Source: Aptenodytes patagonicus (taxonomy: Eukaryota; Chordata; Aves; Sphenisciformes; Spheniscidae). Taken from it: 64,000 bases of DNA. A model generated the notes under the pieces. That model was not told the origin of the DNA. It searched no databases and worked only from the letters and a program-made list of their open reading frames with translations. The first letter of the stretch is position 1. Every line of letters begins with the position of its first letter. The stretch is taken from NCBI RefSeq assembly GCF_965638725.1, contig NC_134963.1:13296501-13360500 (forward strand). The letters are read 5' to 3'. Positions 1 to 12,132 of the stretch are shown here, one piece after another. Both the position numbers and the translations under genes were made by a program.

Positions 1-3000
1 AAATAAAAAAAGCCCAATCTTAAAATTATAGTTCTGTAAGCATATACCCCATTTTTAGTCTTATTTGTATCACCATTTTTGTTTCACACTCTAAAAGACA
101 AAGCAAGAACACCTGCAGGAACAACCAAGAGCTCAGGAACAGAAAGTTCTTCACTGTCATACCAGGTTTATATTTTCCATATGCAATTAGCTAAGTTAAT
201 TCACTTTTCTAAGTCACTTTCTCCAGAGGTACAAGAAAGGTAATGATTGTCAGTCTCACAAGGCCATGAAGAAAAACATTTCAACAAAACTCTCAGCACA
301 CAAGTGCTTAAATGTTAGGGTTAACACTAATAAAACCAACTACTTCAGCACTGAAGGACTGCTGCTTTTCTAAAATAGCCAAGAATTTCTAACAGACATG
401 TGACTACAGTAGCAGAGTAAGTTGCAGAATTTCTGAATTTCATTTTTTATTCTTATCTGTATCAACAACAGCTTCACTATGTCTGCTAAATAATCTCAAA
501 TACTTGGTTGGCAATGTTGTTATCCTCTTGTTAGAATTTACTGCGATATGATGTAATATTTCCCCGTTTTGTCCATGGATATGTACAAACAAGAATTTTA
601 GTTCCTAAAAATGGTGTGACTGACATTTTTCAACTTTTTAGTACAGGCTTTTAAAAATTAAGCCCAAGTTAAAAGAAATATATTTATGGTTCAGGCTAAC
701 AAAGGGGAATGAGCTTAATTAATAAAACCAGCAGTAGCCAGTGTACAGTCTAACAGCCTAATCTGATGTAACATTTGTTGAAGGAGGCAGAAAACTATCT
801 GCTATTGCAATTTAAATGTATATCCAAATTTGATAAAATATGTCTAAAATAGAACTTTCCTTCTTATATCATTTGTTCTGTTCTGGTTCTGCCTATGATG
901 ACACCATTAGCTATCACCTCACTTCACAGGTTCTGTTTATCTCCCATTCCACTCTTCCTTTTAGTACCACCCTCACATAACCAAACTGCTCCAGACCACT
1001 AGTTCAGTCACCTAAAGCTATACCCTTTTCTGCTATTCCGTAGCCAAATTATCCGCAGTCTGCTTATTCACCACTTTCTAATACGCCCTCAAACCTTATG
1101 AATTCAGGCTACTAACATTTAATAAAGTGTACATAAAAGCAGCAATATAATGGTACACTATCATTACATTGCAAATGTCTGGTGGGTCAATGACTCCTTG
1201 GATGGGTGAGAAGTCAGTCATATATGAGAGAGAGAGATGCCATTAGGCTGTTCATTTCCAAACATCCTCCGAGTTTGTCTCTTGTGACAAGAAATGCTTC
1301 TGTTACTATTTTTAAAAAGGAGAAGCAGTGTAGTGTTATGCTTGCCAATGTAGTTAAAGGCTACAGAAGACAGTTAAAAATATACTTGAGGAATTCATTC
1401 TGTTTACTGGAAATCAACATTATTGATAAAACGTGTTCAACCAGAGTTTCACTTGCTTGTTGCTAGCAGTGACCCTGGTGAAAGCTGGAAGTGTACATCA
1501 GCTTTCATCGTGAGAAGTGAAGCAACGACGTCATCTCAGATGGATAACGTGCATGAATTCTGTTCTGCCTGATGATTACCATGCTGAGAGCTTGCACGCG
1601 TAAGTTATCGATAGAAGTTATAAAGCTTGTAGGAAAAGTCATTGGTATAATACCCACAGTTAGTTCCCCACACACACTGAGCAGAACAGCTACTTCCTTG
1701 TATGTTCAGTCCAGAAAGAAGAAAAAAACCCAAACACCTCAAAACTTTATCTGGTTAACACCAAAGAAAAAACCACAAAAAAACCAAAAAAACCCCCCAC
1801 AACACCCTTTTACCTACTCAAAACAAGAAAAGGAAACTAGAAAAGGTTAGCCAAAGAAAAACTATCTGCAAAATCCACCTGTTAATTAGGTACAAGAAAT
1901 GTCCATGGAAACCTAAGTCAGGCATACCTGTATACCCATTGTATGGTAGGCTTTCAAATGGAAGCATCACACACTGGTGACAGTCTTTCAGACATTCCTT
2001 AATGTACATTCAGCCAGGCCTCTCAGAGGCATAAAACGATGCACCCTTTCATTTCTGTAACAAGCAGTAGAACCTTTCTTACAGTGTGACACTATGAACT
2101 TTGAAATTGTAATCAGTGTCACTATGCCTGCACCTGCTTTTTTTTTCCCCCTACATGCTCTGTTCTTAACATTGCTAATATGTTTTGGCAATAGCAAGGT
2201 GATAAACAGTAGTCAATTGATAAAGGGCAGTTTTCCAACTACTGACTTTTCTTGCACAACCTATTACTTCCTCTTCTGTCCTGTAGCGTTTCTAGCATGT
2301 AGGCTTATCACCAGCTGTAAACTGTTGTGAGTTTAGAAAGCAATAAAAATAAAATAAAAAAAAAATTCTTGACAATTAGAAGTTTCCCATATTAACTGTG
2401 TTGCACTCAGGAGATTTATTTTTTTCATGATCTGCAACAGACAACCAAGACTATTAACCAAGCCATGACAACCTGTATAGCTATTGCAATGGCAGGGTAA
2501 AGACAAACCTGATTTTGCAGATGCTTTTAGTTTTCACACTGATTTTCATATGGGGAGCATGCACTGCCGTCATAGCTTCAAAAAAAGAAAAAAAGAACTT
2601 GGGCATAATTTTGTATTTCTCATCTTCGTTCCCAATTTTTCATCAGAAATGCACAAGGACAAACAAGATAAATTTGGAGCACTGGGGAAGCTGAAAGCAT
2701 GACTCTCACTGCTACAATCTCTTCTGTACCCTCCCCATTTCTTGCTTGTTCCCTTCGTTCTGTCCAGAACACCAGCCCTTATAAACATTGTAATTCCTGA
2801 GCTGCCATGACAAGATGAGCCTGGCAAAATAGTACCATCAGGAAAAAAACAAACCCCAACCTTAAATCAAATATGAATTAACCCTTGCAAACAAAGCACA
2901 TCTCAAAATTCTCACCTTCATGCTACCAATACGCATTTTTCATTGTTAAAGAGAAACTCAAATGTTTACCAACAAAGCCTTTGAAACCACCTCTAGCAAG

Positions 3001-4680
3001 TGGTGGAAAGATGTGTAAGGGTCCAATTTTACCAGCCAACAGTCTATCAAAATACCCGAAGAGATACTTGAATCTGAACATCTCTATCAATGCTTTGGCA
3101 CTTCTGAATAACAGCCATCCCAGCGGTAACTCACCCTTATATTCTACCTCATATAGCTAACAAAGAAAAACTACTCTAGGAAGTATTAGTATTTCGTAGC
3201 TTTTCACTTTCAAAGCCAGTTGAATAGTTAATGGAAAGAAATATTGTGCTATCCTCTTTCTCACTAGCATTTTGTTGAAATTTCACGTTCTTCAAATGGG
3301 AAGTTTCAAGGTATTTATTATAGATTTAGAAGAAGCTTCAGAAAGTTGTTTGTTTTTTTGAAAAATGACTCAAGCATAGCACTTCTTAGATGCAGGTATG
3401 AGACTGGGATTGATCAGTGACTGTATATTGGTTACTCAATTTGGAAAGCATTAGGAATGTCACTACACCAGTGTAGTCTGGCCTGACCAGTTTCTCCATT
3501 TTGGAGATACTAGGAAGACAACCCACCACTAGTGTTTTCCTGCTCTTCCCAGAGTGGTAAGGAGTTATGACTGACCTTCACATCAGAGAGCTGGCAGGAA
3601 AAAAGTTCTTTGCATTATAAGTTCTGCCTTCAAATACCTGTTTTTAGTCTTCTGGAAAGAAAGGTTTTAAATTGGAAACCCTGACAGATCTTTAACTGCA
3701 GCAATAACAAATAACACCAGTGTAATTTCTCTTGAAAGAAATTGCTCTGTTTTCTTCTCCAGTTTCCAGCTTAAAACCTTTCATTGCGGATGCTGTTGTC
3801 AATCTTATCTAGTGACCTATTTACCTAAAGCACAGAATTACAGAACAGAATTTTATGACAAGTACAGACCAGGCTTTGACACTAATAATACTCAAGATTT
3901 TGTGGACTTGGATTGTTTTTAGGGCTTGGTCAGAATGGCCACCTTTCTTTCATGTAAAAAGTCAACAAGCCACCTCAGAGGTTTTGCAAATGAATTTGTC
4001 ATAGCAATTAAAGGAAAGAAGCTATATTAACATGATAAAAGGTGACTAACATCACCATGCACGGTTACATTAAGGAATAAGAAAGAGACCTTTAACACAT
4101 TGCTCTGAACACTTAGGAAATCAAAAATACTGTCTGGATAGCTACATTCTTTGACTTTCAATGAATCAGTGCTGTCTGCAACATGCACCCGACCTTTGAG
4201 AGAGAAGGGGAAAAAACCTCAAACCGAATGAAGTAACTTCCAATTATTTGTAATGGAAGCTGGATGGGCTCTATCTTGCAGTATGGGTATGGACCGATAT
4301 TAACACAGCACAGAACCAGGCAGCCCCACATGGAGTCTCCTCCCCCACCACTCAACAAGTTTTGAAAAGGCAAGAACCCAAAATCCATTGGGAAGATGCT
4401 TGGTGTAGCTGCTCTGGTTAAAATACATGGCCCGTTTGACTTCTCAGGATTCTTCTAGCAAAGACAGTGGCAGGGAGCAGAGAGCACGTGTAGAAAGCTA
4501 CCACATATAAAGCACATCTGAAAACACTGAGACACTGCTGGGAATAAAAGTTGGGATAACTGGCAATCTAAAGCCGTAAGGGTCACAAAAGCCACATCAT
4601 TGTGAAAGCTGGCCACTCAATTACACTTGGATAATACTGTACAGGATGGGTAAAAGAAGCCTCCTTGTTGTGGGTTTTGG

Positions 4681-4713
4681 GGTTTTTTTGGGGGGGGGGG
4701 GTGTGTGTGTGTG
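4681..4713. repeat. Poly-T / poly-G / (GT)n simple repeat
   Basis: Seven T residues run into about twelve G residues and then an alternating GT tract. It is a plain microsatellite in the AT-rich intron. Confidence 0.9.
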
Positions 4714-5738
4714 GGAGTTTGTTGTTTGCTTGTCTTTTTAAACACAAATGCTACACTTCCTGAGCTTCCCCCATCCCTTGCAGTATTGCTAGTAGTTTGG
4801 AAGGGATTATTTCTGGTCCAGCAGGTTGCAGTGGAATGCAATTGTTCCACTGCATTGACCCAGCTTTACTTAGTGTTTTCCCTGTGAGACAGATACCACA
4901 TTCTCTGTGTGACTACAGAACAGCAGAGTTTCCAATGCAACAGTTAGAGCGGTCAAATATCAGCTCTACATTTTCAAATACCAAATTTACTTAATAAAGA
5001 CATAAAAAGCATCCATGAACATACAGCTTTTCTGAACACATTTTTATATACTTGATGGCAACAAATGCATCCTAAACGTGCAATTATTATACATAATATC
5101 CTATGCCCATATCATTTTGTATAACCATCCCAGCATACTTACTCAAATGTTTTTAGCTCTTAAAAATATATTTTTTTAAATAACATCAGTTTAGAAAGTA
5201 GCATTTGCCAGCAGATATTAGCATACTCAAATCCTGTTGAATTCACAGGGTTTTTATCATCTTGTTGTTGTTTACAAATTTTACTGTCATTCATCATTGC
5301 AAATCATCAGCTGTACTTGTGGCTGAAGAAAATGCTAACTCAGAAGGCAGAGATGAGTGCAAACACATTAATCAGAGATCATGATTTTTATTACCAGGAA
5401 CGTTATGCTCTCAGACACCTCTAATTAGACACATCCAGTAACTACAGTCTTCTCAGTTATTCAAAATACTATGGGGCCTGCTAGGTGTGGGTGGGAATGG
5501 GGGTAAATAGCTCATATAAAGCAAAAATACAGGTAATAGAAAGTATTTTTAAAATTAGGCAATAGGAATACATTTCTGTTCTAGTATCTCTGAAAAACAC
5601 ATAAATAGGTATCTGCAGAGCACACTGGCAGCTTAAATAGTGAGAGTTAGTGCGTGACCAGCATGAAATCCCTGAGCCTTCTCCAGTTTGTGGGGACGGA
5701 GGGAAGCAGAGGACAGGTCAGATCCATTGCCAGGATTT

Positions 5739-5780
5739 TTTTTTTTTTTTTAATACATATATATATTTTTTTTTTTTTAA
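5739..5780. repeat. T-run, AT-alternating, T-run low-complexity block
   Basis: Two runs of T flank an alternating AT core. It is low complexity with no coding content. Confidence 0.9.
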
Positions 5781-7524
5781 GTTTTTCAACTTAGTAATCA
5801 TTACCTTTTAGAAAAAGGAAAAAAAAATGGTTAGTCTGAGATTTTCAAGACTATGTAGTGCTTTTAGCCATGCTCTCCACAAAAAGGAACGGCAGGTGTG
5901 ACTACATCCCCTCTGATAGCTTCATGAATCTAAAGCATAAACCACAACCACACATTTAGTGACCTACATATAGTTTATTTTCTGTATAAACAGTATACTT
6001 TTCATTTGGTCAAGTTAAGTACCCGAGTTCCAACTGGGTTTCAGAGCACCCTTAAGGATCAAATTCTCATCAGTGACATCACTTTTCAATACCAAAACAA
6101 CAACAACAACCACCACAAATTAACCAACATTTTCAGGATTATCAGAATTTTGAAGAGTATTTCTGCAGTTCAAAAATCTTTAAAGCAACTTCTAAAACAT
6201 CTTTCCTTCTGAATATTAGAAGTTAAGGGTTAAAACAAGAACTCTGGCAACACTTGCTGGATATCAACTAATTTACAGAAACAAGCCTCTGAATGAAGAC
6301 AGCCAGCAAGATGCTGCTTTAGGTAGTATGTAAAAATAAAGCGAATGCCACCCATTGTCTATTTAGGGCTTAAAACACTTGATTTAAAACTTTAAGCTCT
6401 AAATGCAACACACACAATCAGAGCAGAAAATTAAGTAGTGGGTGGACAGAATCTTTTCTGCCTACCCTGAATAATAACCACACTGCTTCTGCTGCAGCTG
6501 TCAGAGACTATCCCTTGGGCACTCCATTAGAAAGCACACAGCAAAGTGTAGGCTCAAAGTCAGAGACTGATGTTACAGATAGGCTGGAGAGACTTCACTC
6601 TCTTTCCACAAGGAAAATCGCTCTCTGCATGGAACAGCACAGAAAAATCAGAGAGCTTCAGATCTCATTGCATGAGCCAACAGCATTGAGGAAAAGAAAA
6701 CAAATGGCAGAACACTGCAAGCTCATCTCAAGCACCAGTGATGGAGTCCTTGTCCCTGTGGTTTAATGATTCAAGCTTGACTTAAAAGCAACTTGAGACA
6801 GTTCAAGACCCATGAAGTTTGTGGGTATGCAGCACTAAGGAGACCAGGAGATAATAATCACACAAACAATCAAACTACCACAGACACTGCTGGCTAATCC
6901 CCTTACACCTTCCTGAAACCCAAATACAGATGCAAAGTAAAATACAAAATAATTAATCCACTACCTCCGAAGCCATCCCTACTGATGGCAGTTGTATTAC
7001 AAACACTTTACTTTTTATACCACTCCTATGATCAACTTTTGAGCTTTTTACCCACCCCTCAACTGCCACCATTTATCATTCCTGCTTTTTAACCCACCCT
7101 TTACCCTCATGCCCTCAGTATGATTCCTCTCCTTCCATTTTCAAGACTTGTTACCTTTCCCCGAATATTTTCCCTTAAGCACATTGTCATTATCTCATGT
7201 TTTCCTTTTCATTCATTAGCCTGCTATTGTCTGCTCCATTTTAAGTGCTCTCATTAAGAACTTTAAAGACCAGTTTCAAAAGCCAGTTCCCAAATCACAA
7301 TATACACATCAAAGCAGTCCCACTTTATTTACAAATGCTCTGTACCATCATCAAATATTATATCTGACTATGATTATTCACAGGAAGGCATGGACTATTG
7401 TTTCAAACACCTCTTTAAACAGAAATTATGATTCCTTTCCCTGGAAACAGGTGCTTGCAATTTACTTAGGTGAAAAGCCTCCCTGCTTTTCTATTTAAAG
7501 CAGAACCAGTAGAGTCAGGCCTAC

Positions 7525-7932
7525 CTGTGCAAGCTGCCCCAAAGAGTAGAGGGTGAGTTTCTTCGGGTCTGTGTACAGAATCTCTCCAAGCTCCCGATAA
7601 GGCTTCCCAGTGGGGGTGAAGTGTCCCTGAGTGAATTGCTTTTGCCTCCTATGGTAGTTTTCCCAGAACACTTGTTCTCTTGGAGGTTCACTGCTTCTGT
7701 AAATTGTTCTGCTTCTGGCCAAGACCTTTCCTTCCTTCTGAGCAAAGCCAGGCAAAGCCTGAATGCACACAAAATCTCGAGGATTCAACACTTTAGTGGC
7801 TGCCAGCACCTTGATTCTGCTGTTCTTAGGTGGATCTGGTATCACAGGTGCCTTGAGTCTGCTGCTCCTACCTGCATTTGCTACCACAGGTGCCTCAACT
7901 CTGCGGTTTTTAGATGCATCTGGTACTGGCAT
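7525..7932 (-). CDS. CCDC60: 5' coding exon of a leftward gene, CCDC60 by position
   Basis: The frame starts at ATG 7932, with A at -3, and stays open for 136 codons to a good donor (CACAG then GTAGG) at 7525/7524, ending in codon phase 0. An acceptor-like TTAG before 7966 would put about 34 nt of 5' UTR in the same exon. Residues 1-41 are about three imperfect 14-residue tandem repeats of the APV..PKNSRIK type. The rest is basic and aromatic, ending SLGQLAQ, and looks like a real protein rather than noise. I do not recognise the family from sequence. The name rests on position: in the amniote order I know, CCDC60 follows HSPB8 in the same orientation. CCDC60 is a poorly characterised coiled-coil protein expressed in ciliated tissue, and the RFX site in the promoter behind this exon agrees with that. 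It could instead be a lineage-specific or alternative first coding exon. Confidence 0.5.
7810..7932 (-). repeat. Three imperfect 42-bp in-frame tandem repeats
   Basis: Units at about 7894-7932 (39 nt), 7852-7893 and 7810-7851 encode related 13-14 residue blocks that share a proline-valine start and a K/R-N/S-S/R-R core. The period is a multiple of three, so copy-number change would keep the frame. Confidence 0.7.
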
Positions 7933-7966
7933 TGTTCCAGAATGGGAACCTTGGTGGTTTTACTCC

Positions 7967-8339
7967 CTAAGTTATTAAAAACTCTAGTTTCCCAGTCATG
8001 AAAACACACGCCTGCTGCCCAAATTCTGAAGCAAATCTTTTTAATTTTCTAAAGGGTAGCCCAGCAGAAGAATCTGCTGCTAACTAACACTACATGAGGT
8101 CTCATTCCCCTCAGCAGCCCCGCAAACAATAGAAATAAATCCCGAGCGGCCAGGACACCTAAAACCTAACCAGTCTCCTGGGGAACACCCAGAGCCAGAG
8201 AACCTCCCTCTGAAGGGTTTCGTTACAAATAAAACTTCCTTTATACCTATTTTCAACAACAGCACAACCTTCCCTGCCCGCAGACCTCACGCCAAGGGCC
8301 TCCCACCTCCCAGACTCTGGGGACCAGCCTAAACTCCCC
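7967..8339. other. Sequence between first coding exon and CpG island
   Basis: Probably the intron, or the 5' UTR plus intron, between the promoter CpG island and the exon at 7525-7966. A possible donor (AAATAG then GTATAA, minus strand, near 8250) could close a non-coding first exon. I cannot fix the transcription start. Confidence 0.35.
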
Positions 8340-8466
8340 CTCCCCCCTTTCCTCGAGGCGCCGCGGGGGGGGCGAGGACAGACCCTTCTCCTCAGCCGCC
8401 TCAGAGGACGACCCTCTCCCGCGCGGCGCCGCGCGACAGTTAACGGCCAACGGTCCGCGTCACTCG

Positions 8467-8480
8467 GTTGCCCGGGAAAC
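8467..8480. promoter_or_regulatory. RFX X-box-like imperfect palindrome
   Basis: GTTGCC, CG, GGAAAC reads as two half-sites around a 2-base centre and fits the RFX X-box pattern GTHNYC-N2-RRNAAC. RFX factors drive ciliary genes, so the site fits a promoter of a ciliated-cell gene. Confidence 0.6.
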
Positions 8481-8496
8481 CCCGCGCGGCGCCGCG

Positions 8497-8633
8497 CACG
8501 TGCACTGGCGCCGCGCGCCCGCCCGAGGGGGGCGTGCACGTGCACAAGGGGCCGCGCGGGAGCAGAAGGGGCCGCGCACGTGCCGAGGGCCGTGCACCCG
8601 CGCGAGGGCCCGCGCGCGAGGAACGTGCACGTG
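8497..8633. promoter_or_regulatory. Cluster of four CACGTG E-boxes
   Basis: CACGTG occurs at 8497-8502, 8537-8542, 8577-8582 and 8628-8633, three of the four embedded in the longer motif CACGTGCAC or GTGCACGTG. The first three are spaced exactly 40 bases. Such sites bind bHLH-ZIP factors (USF, MYC/MAX, CLOCK/BMAL1) in general; which one applies here is unknown. Confidence 0.6.
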
Positions 8634-8725
8634 GGGCCACGCACGAGGGGCTGAGCCGCGACCCGTGCCCGGGGCTGTGCACGAGGGGACGGGCAGTGAG
8701 CCCTTTGGGTGGCTGAGGAGCCAGA

Positions 8726-8775
8726 CCTGCGCGGGGGGCCCTGCGCGGGGGGCCCTGCGTGGGGGGCCCTGCGCC
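8726..8775. repeat. 14-bp tandem repeat, about 3.5 copies
   Basis: The unit CCTGCGCGGGGGGC recurs with one C-to-T change in the third copy. It sits inside the CpG island and each copy has a six-G run. Confidence 0.9.
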
Positions 8776-9214
8776 CCACATGGCTGCTCGCTCACCCTGA
8801 GGGATGAGCCGGCGCTGTGTCCCTGTGCCGCACCAGCCCCGAGGGGCCGAGGGGGAGAGTTGCAAAGGGATTCCGCTCGCAAAACGCACGCTGGGGGTCA
8901 CCAGGAGGCAGCGACGAGTTTAGGGTTTCTCCAAGCATGAGGTTGCCTGTGGAGATGGATTTTTTTTTCACCTTTCTTTCAGCTGAGGGGCAAGCTAAGG
9001 TGTCCCCCCGAGCTCAGGGACAGCAGAGCTTGTGGCTGAGGGAGGACAGGGCTGTAAATAACGTGCTTTGCCTTTAGGTAAACAGAACTTTATCGCTTCA
9101 CAACATTGTTGGAAGGCTCAGTGGTTAATGCACCGGGAAGTGGGAGACCTGAATGTCATTATAACAGTAAAGGTAATATTCATCAGTATTTCAATTAAAT
9201 AAATAAATAAAATT

Positions 9215-9471
9215 AATGGCTTTAAACTAAAGGGGGATAGATTTAGACTAGATATAAGGAAGGAATTTTTTACGCTGAGGGTGGTGAGACACCGGCACAG
9301 GTTGCCCAGAGAGGTGGTGGATGCCCCATCCCTGGAAACATTCCAGGTCAGGTTGGACGGGGCTCTGAGCAACCTGCTCTAGTGGAAGATGTCCCTGCCC
9401 ACAGCAGGGGGGTTGGACTAGGTGACCTTTAGAGGTCCCTTCCAACCCAAACTGTTCTATGATTCCATGAA
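9215..9471 (+). mobile_element. CR1 non-LTR retrotransposon, 5'-truncated tail
   Basis: The sequence has the familiar CR1 3' end: the TTTAGACTAGATATAAGGAA start, the GGTTGCCCAGAGAGGTGGTGG block, GGTTGGACTAGGTGACC, and an ending close to the usual CTATGATTCTATG. CR1 copies lack a poly(A) tail and end in short 8-bp repeats; here the last repeat is degenerate. Several interrupting changes show it is dead. Confidence 0.93.
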
Positions 9472-12119
9472 ATACAATCCTTGGCTTCTCTCCTGGGCGG
9501 CAGCTTGGGGTGCGTGGCAGAGCAACCCCAGCCCCCCGCGGCACCCGGGGGCCTCAGGCAGATGCTGCTCAGTCCTTGAGAAAACGCATCAAACCTCACT
9601 CCTCCTACAACCGTTTTCAGTAAAAGCCTTTCAAATTTCACTCAAACCTTGTCAAACAAGCAGTAACTGGTGGCAAATGAGAACTCTAGATGAATTTAAT
9701 ACTGTATCTATTCAGCCCTAAAATACACGGTCGATCAGCAGCAATAGCACATTATTTGAGGTATATGATTTCCAGCAGATTGGGTTTTTAGCCTGTCAAG
9801 ATCACTCCAACCATTTGAATCCTGTGAGCTCTCTAAAGGGATGGGGTATCTGGAAACACCTCCTCCCTCCCTCCTCCCTGTCTTTCCTCTCAACCTTGAA
9901 AAAAACACCCTTGCTATTATTTCCCTGCATTGTAATCTGTCCAACACTTCTTTGCTATTGTAACTTTTGATTTAGAGTGATGTGACCAGACATGAGAGGG
10001 CGGAAGCGGTGAGCCGCAGCCTGACGAGCGGAGCTCTGGGGCTCCGCGGCCCCGAGGCTGCAGGAGGACGCAGAGGATGTTTGCAGCTGGGAAGGTTCCC
10101 CCCACCTCATTTTCCTCCCCGGCTTTATATTTTCTGCAGGCTGAATTGTTCCCCAAAACCTGGTGTCTTGCGCTGCTTTGTTTTTCAGGAGAAACTTCCC
10201 ACTCACGCGGTGGTCCGGGTCAGAGGTGCTCACACACTGATCTGCTAAATTGTGGAGCTGGAGACGCAATTTCTGCTGCTTTTCTCACTGGCTGCAGCTT
10301 AATCATAGACGTTTCCAGCTGAAAATAAATATTCCAACACCCGGTGTTTGAGACAGCCATGAGAAATGTCACAATTTGGTAATGACAACCCTCTGAGCAC
10401 CTGCTTTTGTTGTACCTGGGTGTACAAGCGTGTTTTCAACTAAAACGTTTGAGAAAGAACTAGTTTCAATGACTTCCCTAATACAAATGGCGACATTTCA
10501 TCTAGCACCGGGATTGCAGCTCTGGGGACTTAAGGGAAATATCTGCTAGACAATCACCACGTGAAAAATAAAGAAGTGGCATTTTGAAGCAGCCTTCATG
10601 CCTAAAAATGTGCTTCTACATCCATACGGTGATGCTTTTGCATCAGAAGATGGTGCTTGATCGGTTTTGCTGATTGGTTTGCATTTGAAGAAGCCTCATC
10701 TCAATCTTTGGCTGCAGCAGGTTGAGGCCTGCCCGGGGCTTCAGGTCCTAGAGCAGGAAGACGTCGGCTGAGACACGTCACCCCCAGCACCCTCTGCTTA
10801 TTTAACTTGAGTCAATCCAGATGCTGCAAGTGCTGCTGAGGACCGGGGTGGGCACGCGAGAGCCGTCCCGCACCCACAGCCTGCAGGCTTTAATGCTGTA
10901 ACGCTTTGGAGTTGTGCCCAAAACACACTCTGCTTCCCCGACGGATCCATTTTCTAATGGCCTTAAAATAACCGAAGCGCCATTCGGCTTTGTCAGGATG
11001 CTCGGGGGCAGCGGGGCTGGGAAGGGCTCAGAGGGGCCGTGCTGGTGCTGGACACACCCCGTCTCTCCTGGTCTCCCCACCTTGCCATTTGTGCCCAGGT
11101 CCCCCGTCCCACTGGCACGGGCACCTGCGCCCCACGGGCAGCATGCAAGCGCAAGCCTTGGGGCAAGGTTCTTGCAGAGATCACGACGCCTTTCTGCAGG
11201 CTGTTTGCAATTCGTTTCCCCCGAAGTTTGTCAGTGGGAGCCCATCCTGCAAACTCCTTCCTGGCAAGAAGTTCCTTCCGGAGCCTGAAGCTCGGAGAGG
11301 AGCAAGCTGCCTGTGCCTGGCTCCTTAGTGCCATTTCCATATAAATAAACTCCCTCCAAGACAGAGGAGGATGTATTATTCAGAAGCAAACAAAAAAGAT
11401 GGATCTATGGGTTTGTGTTTTTGGAGACACGCAAACCCATTTTCCTCCCGCAGCCCACAGAGGCTCCCGGGTAAAGCTTTTGTGGTGACCAGCTCCTGTC
11501 GCCCAGCCGAGACGGGTGGGTTCTCCCAGCTCTTCTCTTCCTCAGCTCCATTTCTCCTCCACCCTGTTCATCGTCTAGTCCCATTTTCAAGAAATACTCC
11601 AGGAATGACACATGCATTTGTTTCTTTTTTCCTTCTGTGTCATTTCTCCATCCAGCTTACAATTTTGGTGGCAATTTAACAGCTTTTACAAATTACATTC
11701 CTATCTTTTTCTTGGTTATTGTTAGAGAGGAGAAAGTCCCATTTTTCACTGCGATCCTTCAGGTTTCTGCTGTCACTGTATTTAAGACTTTTTTTTTTTT
11801 TTTGTCCTTAGCTTGTATTTTCTTATCCCTCAAGGGCAGCCTTGGAAATTCAAAGCTGTTCCCTGACTATCAGCAGATCTGGTATTCTTTCTTGGCAGTT
11901 CTGCAGCGACTGTCTCTCTTCCGTCCATCCTTCCACCTAAATGACACCCTTTTCTCAATAAATTACCCTTTGTCTTTCAAAGCAACATTTCCATTTGTGA
12001 CAGTTTGGATGTATAGTAGTTGCATCCCAGCGGATACCTTCAGGAGCGTCAACTAGCAGGCCAATACAAACTCACTGGTGCAGAAAATAGAGATTTATGT
12101 ATTTTGGGCTTTCTTCCCT

Positions 12120-12132
12120 CCCCCCCCCCCCC
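12120..12132. repeat. Poly-C run
   Basis: Thirteen consecutive C residues after a CT-rich stretch. Confidence 0.95.

Larger units (their letters stand above)
1..7524. other. AT-rich, probably intronic sequence; no exon recognised
   Basis: This stretch is clearly AT-rich, unlike the GC-rich DNA to its right. It lies downstream of the donor site that closes the exon at 7525-7932, so it is most simply the first long intron of that leftward gene. It contains homopolymer runs (for example T-rich and AT-alternating sequence at 5739-5780 and G then GT repeats at 4690-4712). Short open frames occur on both strands, but none shows a recognisable domain or good splice borders. I found no RNA gene or intact mobile element here. 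Confidence 0.5.
8340..8900 (-). promoter_or_regulatory. CpG-island promoter of the CCDC60-position gene
   Basis: About 560 bases are very dense in CG dinucleotides and lie between AT-rich sequence on the left and ordinary GC-rich DNA on the right. The island is 400-950 bases upstream of the first coding exon of the leftward gene, as expected for a TATA-less promoter. It carries an RFX-type X-box, four CACGTG E-boxes and a short GC tandem repeat. Long open frames across it on both strands reflect lack of AT-rich stop codons, not genes. It might also fire rightward, but I see no gene there. Confidence 0.7.

Noticed and set aside
6515-6766. 83-codon open frame, plus strand, with coiled-coil-like composition
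   Set aside because: No recognised family, no splice borders in proper phase, and opposite to the gene whose intron it occupies.
8159-8779. 206-codon open frame, minus strand
   Set aside because: Crosses the CpG island, where stop codons are rare in every frame; the product is a low-complexity Arg/Ala/Pro chain. It might overlap a 5' UTR but is not a gene.
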